Shown here piece by piece: positions 1 through 5,803 of a DNA stretch of 10,788 bases. Source of the stretch: Gammaproteobacteria bacterium RBG_16_37_9 (GTDB lineage: Bacteria > Pseudomonadota > Gammaproteobacteria > UBA9339); contig MGXJ01000057.1 of NCBI GenBank assembly GCA_001801345.1, forward strand, positions 1,902 through 12,689, given 5' to 3'. The notes beneath the pieces were generated by a model. The model was not told the DNA's origin. It worked only from the letters and a program-made list of their open reading frames with translations, and ran no database searches. Position 1 is the stretch's first letter. Each line of letters opens with the position of its first letter. Made by a program: the position numbers and the translations under genes.

Positions 1-273
1 TCCAAAACCAATTAATAACCATGCGGCAATTTCACCGCGAAATGATTCGATAAAATCAAGTTTATTTAAAGTAAGGCCTAGATAAATCGCTACCACTCCT
101 AAAGCTACTGCAGATAAAACGTGGCCAATACCACATAATAAAGTAACAATAGTTGTTTTTATCACGGACCAGTTTCGTGATTTTGCTAGAACAATAAAAG
201 GCACGTAATGATCAGGTCCAAGTAAAGTATGGACAAAACCAACTGATAAGGCTGAAAATAATAAAATTAACAT
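1..273 (-). CDS. UreH/NicO-like nickel transporter, N-terminal part (runs off left edge)
   Basis: An open frame of 91 codons begins with ATG at 273 and continues through the left edge. A good ribosome binding site, GGGAG, lies about 8 bases upstream. The protein begins with a hydrophobic segment and has the motif HTLLGPDH (H15, D21, H22), close to the H-x5-DH signature in the first membrane helix of UreH-type and related nickel/cobalt permeases. A second hydrophobic segment follows, with GIGHVLSAVALG around residues 45-60. Such proteins sit in the inner membrane and are often encoded beside [NiFe] hydrogenase or urease genes. Here it lies just downstream of a hydrogenase operon and its maturation peptidase, which supports nickel supply as its role. 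It could also be annotated as a TauE/SafE-like permease, because these families are confused by name. Substrate specificity is inferred. The gene is cut only by the window boundary. Confidence 0.8.
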   Translation of the reverse strand, partial: MLILLFSALSVGFVHTLLGPDHYVPFIVLAKSRNWSVIKTTIVTLLCGIGHVLSAVALGVVAIYLGLTLNKLDFIESFRGEIAAWLLIGFG

Positions 274-293
274 ATTAGCATCTCCCACTTCTG

Positions 294-391
294 TGTCATC
301 ATTAGTGTCAATCGTCCTCGGGTTTCCCTTACTGTCATCATTCGTGTCATGAGATCCTCGGGTCTGCGCTTCGCTTGCCCGAGGATGACAA
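294..391. repeat. Palindromic repeat element between transporter and peptidase genes
   Basis: This 98-base stretch carries the TGTCAT...ATGACA ends and CCTCGGG...CCCGAGG core of the dispersed element seen four more times in the window. The clearest hairpin pairs 354-362 with 378-386 (9 bp). The left part is an imperfect tandem repeat of about 39 bases, with TGTCATCATT at 294 and again at 333, each followed by TGTCA and then CCTCGGGT. It fills nearly the whole gap between the peptidase stop codon and the transporter start, and similarity continues to about 414, inside the peptidase gene. Confidence 0.75.
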
Positions 392-850
392 TTAAAAAGC
401 ACCCGAAGACGACACTCTTTTAACCAAATCCAAAATCTTCGAAATCTGACATTCTACAACTTTACTTAACCCCTCACCAAAACTAATATCTTCAGGCTGA
501 ATCCCAATAATTTTAATTTCAGTTTTAACTGCAAATTCTTCGCTCAATTTTAAAACTTCAGCCAAACCAAAACCATGGGTTGATAAAGCATCACTTTTGA
601 TTTTAAGTCTTGCTTCAGCTGGAGTGAACAATCTCACCACCCCAGGACGTTCTCCCATAAAAACAGCATCAATTATAATAACCCGTTTGTATAAAGCCAA
701 CTGATCAAACAAAGATAAACCATCGGTTCCAACATCAAAAAAAACCAAACCTGGATTGTTTTCTTTTTGCAGAATTTTTATTATTTCTATTCCGATACCA
801 TCATCACGACGATAAGGGTTACCTATGCCGGCTATGAGAATTTTATCCAT
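392..850 (-). CDS. [NiFe] hydrogenase maturation endopeptidase (HyaD/HybD/HycI family, M52)
   Basis: This 152-residue protein has the family's usual length. It starts with GIGNPYRRDDGIG (residues 8-20). The three nickel-sensing residues, known in E. coli HybD as Glu16, Asp62 and His93, correspond here to D17, D61 (in IIIDAVFMGERPG) and H92 (in STHGFGLAEVL). A GIQPED motif at 116-121 also fits the family. The enzyme removes a short C-terminal peptide from the hydrogenase large subunit once the NiFe(CN)2CO centre is in place. The likely substrate is HydA, encoded immediately upstream. Two things are odd. There is no recognisable Shine-Dalgarno sequence before the ATG, because a TGTCAT repeat fragment begins five bases from it. 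The last residues (VSSSGAF) and the stop codon lie in sequence matching the repeat flank. The family call is firm; the effect of the repeats on expression is inferred. Confidence 0.93.
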   Translation of the reverse strand: MDKILIAGIGNPYRRDDGIGIEIIKILQKENNPGLVFFDVGTDGLSLFDQLALYKRVIIIDAVFMGERPGVVRLFTPAEARLKIKSDALSTHGFGLAEVLKLSEEFAVKTEIKIIGIQPEDISFGEGLSKVVECQISKILDLVKRVSSSGAF

Positions 851-854
851 AAGT

Positions 855-1118
855 TGTCATCTTGTGCAAAGCGAATGACCTCCCATTACCTGTCAATCCT
901 CAGTTTCTTTTAGCTGTCATCCCTCGTGTTAAACGTCCTCGGACTTGATCCGAGGAGGGCAGGCTCTCGGACAAGCGAAACCTTCTTTGTCATCCTCGGA
1001 CAAGCGAAGCGCTGATCCGAGGATCTCAATACTGCGCAGTAGATTCTCGGGTCAAGCATCCTCGGGCAAAGAACCCGAGGAGAATGACATGATGGTGTGA
1101 AGATCCTCGTGTCAGCTC
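855..1118. repeat. Large mosaic palindromic repeat region between hydA and peptidase gene
   Basis: The core element runs from TGTCAT at 915 to ATGACA at 1084-1089 and is flanked on both sides by degenerate fragments. It holds at least three hairpins: 936-943 with 949-956 (8 bp, loop CTTGA), 992-1000 with 1016-1024 (9 bp), and 1059-1066 with 1074-1081 (8 bp). Blocks within it match the elements at 6871 and 7849, but the first palindrome is interrupted by the 936-956 hairpin. None of the hairpins is followed by a convincing T-run on the minus strand, so I do not call a Rho-independent terminator here, although processing or partial termination after hydA is possible. Confidence 0.8.
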
Positions 1119-1127
1119 GAGATGAAC

Positions 1128-2417
1128 CTATTCAAATTCCACCGTAAGTATATGTGCCGAGCACGAAATACAAGGATCATATGCCCGCACCATCATCTCT
1201 AAAAGTAAAGTGATCTCTTCTTGCGATTTATCTAAAATAGTCGGCAATAATGCTCTAAAATCATTTTCGACATTGTTTAAGTTTTGTCCTGTTGGAATGA
1301 CACAGTTAGCCTTCTTCATATAACCATCGTCATCATAGGTATACTCGTGATAAAGAAGACCGCGCGGCACTTCAACTGCGCCAACTCCCGTCCCGGCTTT
1401 TACAGGAAATTTACGATCCTCCACTTCAACCTTCATATTAAGTAATTCCTGAGCTGCTAAAATCGTATCATCTGCAATATGATACAATTCTACAAACTGT
1501 GCAATTGTATTCATATATGAGTTATAACATGGTGCTTTTAAACCTAAGTCACTCGCAATTTCCTTAGCACCATCAGACAAATACTCGTGATTATTATTAA
1601 AGCGTGCCAGCGCTCCAACCATGAACGAACTACGATTGTGCTTACATCTCTTGGCTGTTGAATGATCCACTAAATATTCATTGGTAAAATCACGATAATT
1701 TTTATAAGATGTCTCTCCGGTATCGCTTGAATAAATATTCCCTTCATTTATCGCGTATTCCCCTTTTTTACGCAGAGAAACATATTCTGTTTCTCTCTCA
1801 AATTGAGGCAACGTTAAAGTTTTTAAAGTTTTAACCCCCTGCTTTAACTCATTTTGAGCATCTTTGAGTTTAATAATAATTTCTTCCAACTGCTCGCGCG
1901 TGGGAATCATAGTCATAGCTTTGGGAAACAAACTAGTTGGATGGATTAATCTGCCACCAATAATAGAACCAATGGAATGCCCTACGCGCTTTAATTTCAG
2001 AGCCTGAACTACCACATCTTTATGAGTTTTTACTAGCGGCAAAACTGATTTTGCGCCAACAAAATCTGGCACCGCCAAAAAATAAATATGCAGCACATGA
2101 CTTTCAAAAAACTCACCACAATTCATTAGTCGCCTAAGTAATCTTTCTTGTCGAGATAGAACAATGCCAAAAGCATCTTCGGTTGCAGCTAAAGATGCCA
2201 ACTGGTGTCCAACAGCACAGATACCACAAATACGACTAACCACTACGGTCGCTTCATCAAAATGGCGGCCTCTAACCATAGCTTCAAAAAACCTGGGCGC
2301 TTCTACAATTGCAAGATTGCATTCTTTGATAACGCCATTTTCAATATCTACTTTTATATTCCCATGCCCTTCGACGCGAGTAATATGGTGCACATCAACA
2401 TGTATGTTATTTGTCAT
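1128..2417 (-). CDS. hydA: Group 3b [NiFe] hydrogenase large (alpha) subunit
   Basis: The catalytic subunit binds the NiFe(CN)2CO active site. It has 429 residues, close to the Pyrococcus sulfhydrogenase alpha subunit. The N-terminal motif HHITRVEGHGN (10-20) is typical of the family. The L1 motif RICGICAVGH gives C64 and C67, and the C-terminal DPCISCSAH gives C416 and C419; these four cysteines are the expected nickel ligands. Seven residues (ILTVEFE) follow H422, so this is a precursor needing cleavage by the maturation peptidase encoded downstream. The frame is open further upstream, but the ATG at 2417 is chosen because a full AAGGAGGT lies 8 bases before it and conserved sequence starts there. 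It overlaps the end of hydD by 11 bases. With HydB, HydG and HydD it should form a soluble NAD(P)-linked hydrogenase that takes up or evolves H2 and, in some relatives, reduces sulfur. The direction in vivo cannot be read from sequence. Confidence 0.96.
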   Translation of the reverse strand: MTNNIHVDVHHITRVEGHGNIKVDIENGVIKECNLAIVEAPRFFEAMVRGRHFDEATVVVSRICGICAVGHQLASLAATEDAFGIVLSRQERLLRRLMNCGEFFESHVLHIYFLAVPDFVGAKSVLPLVKTHKDVVVQALKLKRVGHSIGSIIGGRLIHPTSLFPKAMTMIPTREQLEEIIIKLKDAQNELKQGVKTLKTLTLPQFERETEYVSLRKKGEYAINEGNIYSSDTGETSYKNYRDFTNEYLVDHSTAKRCKHNRSSFMVGALARFNNNHEYLSDGAKEIASDLGLKAPCYNSYMNTIAQFVELYHIADDTILAAQELLNMKVEVEDRKFPVKAGTGVGAVEVPRGLLYHEYTYDDDGYMKKANCVIPTGQNLNNVENDFRALLPTILDKSQEEITLLLEMMVRAYDPCISCSAHILTVEFE

Positions 2418-3174
2418 CGGGGAACACCTCCTTATCACGCTCCAAAAATAATTTGAATTTCTCCCGCATCTGGGCAAAGTTAAGATCATACTTTTGCATG
2501 ATATCTTGCTGTGATTTAAGATTGGCTTGTGGAATCATACCGCGACACCCATAACAATAACCGCCGTTACTCGGACAACGAGCATTACAACCAGCGCGAA
2601 TCACTGGTCCTAAACACTGGATCCCCTTCTCATAAACACAAATATTTTCATTGCGTTTACACTCTACACACACAGGATAGGTTGGAATATCTGGCTTTTT
2701 ATCTAAAACTAAATTTTTAATCACGCGTAAAAACTCCCCAGTATCAATGGGACAACCGGGAATAAACACATCTACTGCAACTATTTCATGAACTGCCCGC
2801 GCTAGAGTGGTCTCATATTTATTCGGATCATCTGGATAAACTTCACGACGATACTGCTGTGGTGGTTGAAAATTTTTTAATGCATTAATGCCAACAATCG
2901 TCGAACAAGCTCCTAAAGTAATAAGCACCTTGGCCGTTTCCCGAATTTTTTTAAGTCTGGGGATATCAGAATCACGCGTGATGGATCCTTCAACAATTGC
3001 AATATCGTAACTGTCAGATTTCTCACTAATCGCTTCACGAAACTCAACTATATCGATCAAATTCAATAAATCTAATAATTGTTCTGGCTCCAAATCAATC
3101 GCTGCAAGTTGACACCCCTCACAACAAGCAAAATCAAAAAACGCAACCTTCGGTTTAGTAATCTTAGTAATCAT
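2407..3174 (-). CDS. hydD: Group 3b [NiFe] hydrogenase small (delta) subunit
   Basis: This 255-residue iron-sulfur subunit passes electrons between the NiFe site and the flavoprotein module. Proximal-cluster cysteines are C18 and C21 (in CCEGC), C90 (LGACSTIVG) and C141 (IPGCPID). Eight further cysteines, C169, C172, C179, C187, C196, C200, C207 and C210, form the C-terminal set expected for two more [4Fe-4S] clusters. IVEGSITRD at 60-68 is also a family motif. There is no twin-arginine signal, consistent with a cytoplasmic group 3 enzyme rather than a membrane-bound uptake hydrogenase. The start ATG overlaps the hydG stop in a TAATG junction, with GAGGG 7 bases upstream, so translation is probably coupled. 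The end overlaps hydA by 11 bases. Confidence 0.95.
   Translation of the reverse strand: MITKITKPKVAFFDFACCEGCQLAAIDLEPEQLLDLLNLIDIVEFREAISEKSDSYDIAIVEGSITRDSDIPRLKKIRETAKVLITLGACSTIVGINALKNFQPPQQYRREVYPDDPNKYETTLARAVHEIVAVDVFIPGCPIDTGEFLRVIKNLVLDKKPDIPTYPVCVECKRNENICVYEKGIQCLGPVIRAGCNARCPSNGGYCYGCRGMIPQANLKSQQDIMQKYDLNFAQMREKFKLFLERDKEVFPDDK
2426..2433 (-). promoter_or_regulatory. Strong ribosome binding site that fixes the hydA start
   Basis: On the minus strand this reads AAGGAGGT, a full anti-Shine-Dalgarno match, 8 bases before the ATG at 2417. It lies inside the last codons of hydD. It rejects the longer in-frame start near 2489, which would add 24 residues not expected in the family. 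Confidence 0.8.
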
Positions 3175-4163
3175 TAGAGTGCCCTCTCATTTCTCTCAAA
3201 TGCTGCATAATGAAATACCGACTCTTCATCACAAATGTCGGTATCTCCTTTTATCTCGCAATGCCCGCACTTGCCATGACCGCATTTCATTTTCTGTTCC
3301 ATCGCAAATAAGTTTTCATTTTTCTCAACTTCGGCATAATTAAACACTGGCCCTTCTTGACAAACATAAATCCCTTCAGCCTGACAGTGGCCACATTTGC
3401 CCACGCCGCATTTCATTCTGCGTTCCATATCCATATAAATATTTTCTTTAGGGAGATTTTTTTCTAGCAATGACCGAAGCACAAATTTATACATAATCGG
3501 CGGGCCAACAATAATAGCAAAGGTATCTTGAGGATCAAATGGCACTTTTGGAATTAAAGTAGTAATAACTCCACAACTACCAATCCAATCACCATCGGCT
3601 TTATCCACTGTCTCAAGCAACTCAACATTATCTCCAGTTTTTCTTAATTCCTCTAATTCTTGAGCATAAACTCTGTCTTTTGAGGTTTTACAGCCATAAA
3701 GAACTGAGATCTTTTTATATTTTTCCCGCTCGGGCACTACTTTATTTATCAAGGAACGAAGTGGCGCGTAACCAAGACCACCGACGATAAATAGCAAATG
3801 TTTACCTAAAAAACGCTCTGTAGTTTTTTCGGGAAACCCATTACCAAACGGCCCACGAATATGAATAATATCGCCTTCATGTAATGCATGAATTTTATGG
3901 GTAACGTCGCCCACTGCTCGCACGCACATCTCAAAACGATTATTATTTGATGGTGCTGAAGAAATTGATATTGGCGCCTCGCCTATACCAAGTATTGAAA
4001 GCTGAACAAATTGTCCAGGAACATGTCCTAGTTTTTCCCGATCTAATAATTCAAGCTCAAAAAATTTTTCAGTTTCAGTAAACTCTTTTATTTTTAAAAC
4101 TTTGGCTCTCTCGGGAAGATAAAGCTTGGTGTCTTTCTCTCTTATATTTAACTTGGTTCTCAT
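3174..4163 (-). CDS. hydG: Group 3b hydrogenase gamma subunit, FAD/NAD(P)-binding, with duplicated [2Fe-2S] domain
   Basis: This ferredoxin-reductase-like subunit (329 residues) is related to AsrB and to the dihydroorotate dehydrogenase electron-transfer subunit. The FAD-binding barrel covers about 15-115, with APISISSAP at 63-71 and GPFGNGF at 104-110. The NAD(P)-binding domain covers about 120-240, with VGGLGYAPLRSLI (127-139) and VGPPIMY (219-225). The C-terminal [2Fe-2S] site is C252, C257, C260 and C268. Unusually, a second complete copy follows: C294, C299, C302 and C311. Residues 246-287 and 288-329 are two 42-residue units, each beginning ME-x-x-MKCG-x-GKCGHC. Relatives I know of have one copy and are about 290 residues long, so the extra unit accounts for the greater length. 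The gene joins hydB and hydD through 1-base TAATG overlaps; GGAG lies 8 bases before its start. It is expected to exchange electrons with NADP(H) in the cytoplasm. Confidence 0.94.
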   Translation of the reverse strand: MRTKLNIREKDTKLYLPERAKVLKIKEFTETEKFFELELLDREKLGHVPGQFVQLSILGIGEAPISISSAPSNNNRFEMCVRAVGDVTHKIHALHEGDIIHIRGPFGNGFPEKTTERFLGKHLLFIVGGLGYAPLRSLINKVVPEREKYKKISVLYGCKTSKDRVYAQELEELRKTGDNVELLETVDKADGDWIGSCGVITTLIPKVPFDPQDTFAIIVGPPIMYKFVLRSLLEKNLPKENIYMDMERRMKCGVGKCGHCQAEGIYVCQEGPVFNYAEVEKNENLFAMEQKMKCGHGKCGHCEIKGDTDICDEESVFHYAAFERNERAL

Positions 4164-5212
4164 TATATTGTCTCCAACTGTTCTTGGTCAGCACCAACAG
4201 CCTCTGCGATTACCTTAGGACTAATATCGGCTAAACAGGCACGCACACATCGGCCACAACCAACACAAACTGCTTGACCATGTTTTTTCATTAGAAAATT
4301 AAATTTGCGACTAATCCGGTGGTGCAACCTAGCGGTTGGACTATGGCGAAAGTTCTCGCCACTACCAATAACTGCAAAATGATCCAACATACAAGCATCC
4401 CACTTGCGGATACGCTCACCTTTTTTGAGATTTAATTGCCATTCATCAGTAACATCAAAACAGTAACAAGTCGGACACACCATGACACATGAGCCACAAC
4501 TCAAACATCTATCGCCCTCTTGTTCCCATATTGGATGATGTTTGTTTTGTTCAAAAAGCTCTGGAAGTTTGCTGAGATTTTTAAAAGGTTTTTTGTTTTT
4601 GAAACCAGCGTCTTTTTTTGCTTGAAAAATCGCAACTTCATCGCCGCGGGCCCCGCTTGTAATCAAATATTTATTAATAAAATTACGACCCTTATCGTTT
4701 GCAATTTCAACAGCATAACTGGTTGGTGCAAATTTATATAACATCAAATCATAACCTTGAGTCGCATTTTGTGCGCCGACCTTAAAACAAAAAGCATCTT
4801 CGTCACAAGTATTTTCACAATCAACACCGATAACAACTGTTTGCTCAACCTTTGCTAGATAATTTGGATCACCATGATCATCGGCAAATGTCTCGTAAAG
4901 TATTTTAAAACCATTTAAATCACAGGGACGAATACCAAATAAAACCAGCGGGTTGGCTTCTATTTTGGCGTTGATTTTGCCATCAGATGTATACTCTAAA
5001 ATAACCTCATCTTGAGGAAAAAAGAATTTTTTAGGTGGAAGAACTGTAGGTAAATACTCTAGCAATATTTCATTTGAATTTTTGACTGTATCGTAAAGCA
5101 CGCGGCCACTTTTTTTGGTCAAAGCAGCAATTTTATACTCGGCTGTTGCTTTATCTAATCCTTGGAGCAAATCTTTTTCTGTAACAACAAACTCTGCTGT
5201 TTTTGTGCTCAT
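4163..5212 (-). CDS. hydB: Group 3b hydrogenase beta subunit, 4Fe-4S dicluster protein (AsrA-like)
   Basis: This electron-transfer subunit opens the hydrogenase operon and is homologous to subunit A of anaerobic sulfite reductase. The motif GIRPCDLNG (about residue 95, counted from the upstream ATG) is a family hallmark. Two ferredoxin-type clusters are visible: C238, C241, C244 and C248 in CLSCGSCVMVCPTC, and C318, C321, C324 and C328 in CVGCGRCVRAC. Between them lies ACMLDHFAVIGSGENFRHS (275-293), also typical of the family. Two start codons are possible, ATG at 5218 and ATG at 5212. AAGGA lies only 2 bases before the first but 8 before the second, so I chose 5212 (349 residues, MSTKTAEF). 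The stop overlaps the hydG start as TAATG. With HydG it forms the diaphorase-like arm of the hydrogenase. Confidence 0.94.
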   Translation of the reverse strand: MSTKTAEFVVTEKDLLQGLDKATAEYKIAALTKKSGRVLYDTVKNSNEILLEYLPTVLPPKKFFFPQDEVILEYTSDGKINAKIEANPLVLFGIRPCDLNGFKILYETFADDHGDPNYLAKVEQTVVIGVDCENTCDEDAFCFKVGAQNATQGYDLMLYKFAPTSYAVEIANDKGRNFINKYLITSGARGDEVAIFQAKKDAGFKNKKPFKNLSKLPELFEQNKHHPIWEQEGDRCLSCGSCVMVCPTCYCFDVTDEWQLNLKKGERIRKWDACMLDHFAVIGSGENFRHSPTARLHHRISRKFNFLMKKHGQAVCVGCGRCVRACLADISPKVIAEAVGADQEQLETI

Positions 5213-5272
5213 TGCCATTATCCTTTTCTTTATTAAGTTAAATTTTCAATTTTTACAAACTTCTCATAAAAA

Positions 5273-5476
5273 CTATTCTACAATTTCCTCAGTTTCCTCT
5301 TTACTACTGGACGATGAACGACGATTAAATTTGGCAAAACGGAAGCAATTATAGGTATCGATATGTGAACCATGAATCGGGATTTTAGTTCGAGCTGCGT
5401 TCTTTCTTACGTTACTTCCTTTTCTCCCAGTAACCATCTGATACAACCAACTTATCATCCTTTTAAACTTAAGCAT
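5273..5476 (-). CDS. Possible small protein upstream of hydB, unknown function
   Basis: This open frame of 67 residues starts with ATG at 5476 and ends 60 bases before hydB. The frame could extend to a GTG at 5494. The N-terminal half is basic (MLKFKRMISWLYQMVTGRKG), and the end is a run of five serines followed by an acidic tail, SKEETEEIVE. I recognise no family, and there is no signal peptide or metal-binding motif; it has a single cysteine. A GAGGG sits 11 bases before the ATG, which is further than ideal. Position and strand would place it first in the hydrogenase transcript. It could equally be a chance frame in the leader region, so confidence is low. Confidence 0.35.
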   Translation of the reverse strand: MLKFKRMISWLYQMVTGRKGSNVRKNAARTKIPIHGSHIDTYNCFRFAKFNRRSSSSSKEETEEIVE

Positions 5477-5585
5477 TTGTGGACTAGCCCTCACATTACA
5501 AGTTGGTATATTTTAAGCTAATCTTAATGAATTTAAAACAAAATGTTTGTATTGGGGAAAATTAGGTTAACTTTCAGTGGGATGT

Positions 5586-5601
5586 TGCAAAGCTGCCGCC
5601 A
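5586..5601 (-). promoter_or_regulatory. Candidate sigma-54 (RpoN) promoter for the hydrogenase operon
   Basis: On the minus strand this reads TGGCGGCAGCTTTGCA. The sigma-54 consensus is TGGCACG-N4-TTGCW. The invariant GG and GC are 10 bases apart as required, and TGGC and TTGCA both match; the three bases after TGGC do not. A start site would fall near 5575, about 100 bases upstream of the possible small ORF and some 360 upstream of hydB. Sigma-54 control is established for several proteobacterial hydrogenase systems. I see no activator sites, so this remains a weak candidate. Confidence 0.3.
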
Positions 5602-5723
5602 CTTGTGCCAAGCATCATTTGGAAAATGTCAGAGAATTCTTGATGCTATCTAAATTTACAACCAAATTCAGAACACAATAGACCACAAAGCACATTTTGA
5701 TGATAGGGACGGGGGATATTGAT

Positions 5724-5758
5724 AAAAAAACTTGGGCCAATAAATGGCCCAAGTTTTT
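5724..5758 (-). terminator. Rho-independent terminator after the Sel1-like gene
   Basis: A hairpin pairs CTTGGGCC (5731-5738) with GGCCCAAG (5746-5753) around a 7-base loop, extended by A-T pairs on both sides. Read on the minus strand it ends in seven T residues (5730-5724). It lies about 45 bases after the stop codon at 5804. The T-run on the plus side means it may also work in the other direction, but no plus-strand gene approaches it. Confidence 0.85.
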
Positions 5759-5803
5759 CATAATCTGATACAAATACAGAATACTACCTATTTAAATGAA
5801 TCA

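Larger units (their letters stand above)
5477..5803. other. Gene-free region upstream of the hydrogenase operon
   Basis: I see no coding frame of note here. It holds the terminator of the Sel1-like gene (5724-5758) and a candidate sigma-54 promoter (5586-5601). The AT-rich stretch 5500-5560 could hold other promoter elements, but none matches a consensus well enough to call. The palindromic repeat family is absent, unlike in most other gaps in the window. Confidence 0.6.

Noticed and set aside
294..1118. CRISPR array
   Set aside because: The repeats vary in length, are nested, and lack uniform spacers; there are no cas genes. They are dispersed palindromic elements.
2164..2456. Two plus-strand open frames of 83-95 codons
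   Set aside because: They lie antisense within hydA and the end of hydD, whose protein motifs are unambiguous. They are shadows of the real genes.
5638..5655. FNR-like site near TTGATGCTATCTAA
   Set aside because: The right half does not match ATCAA at the required spacing, so oxygen control by FNR cannot be supported here.
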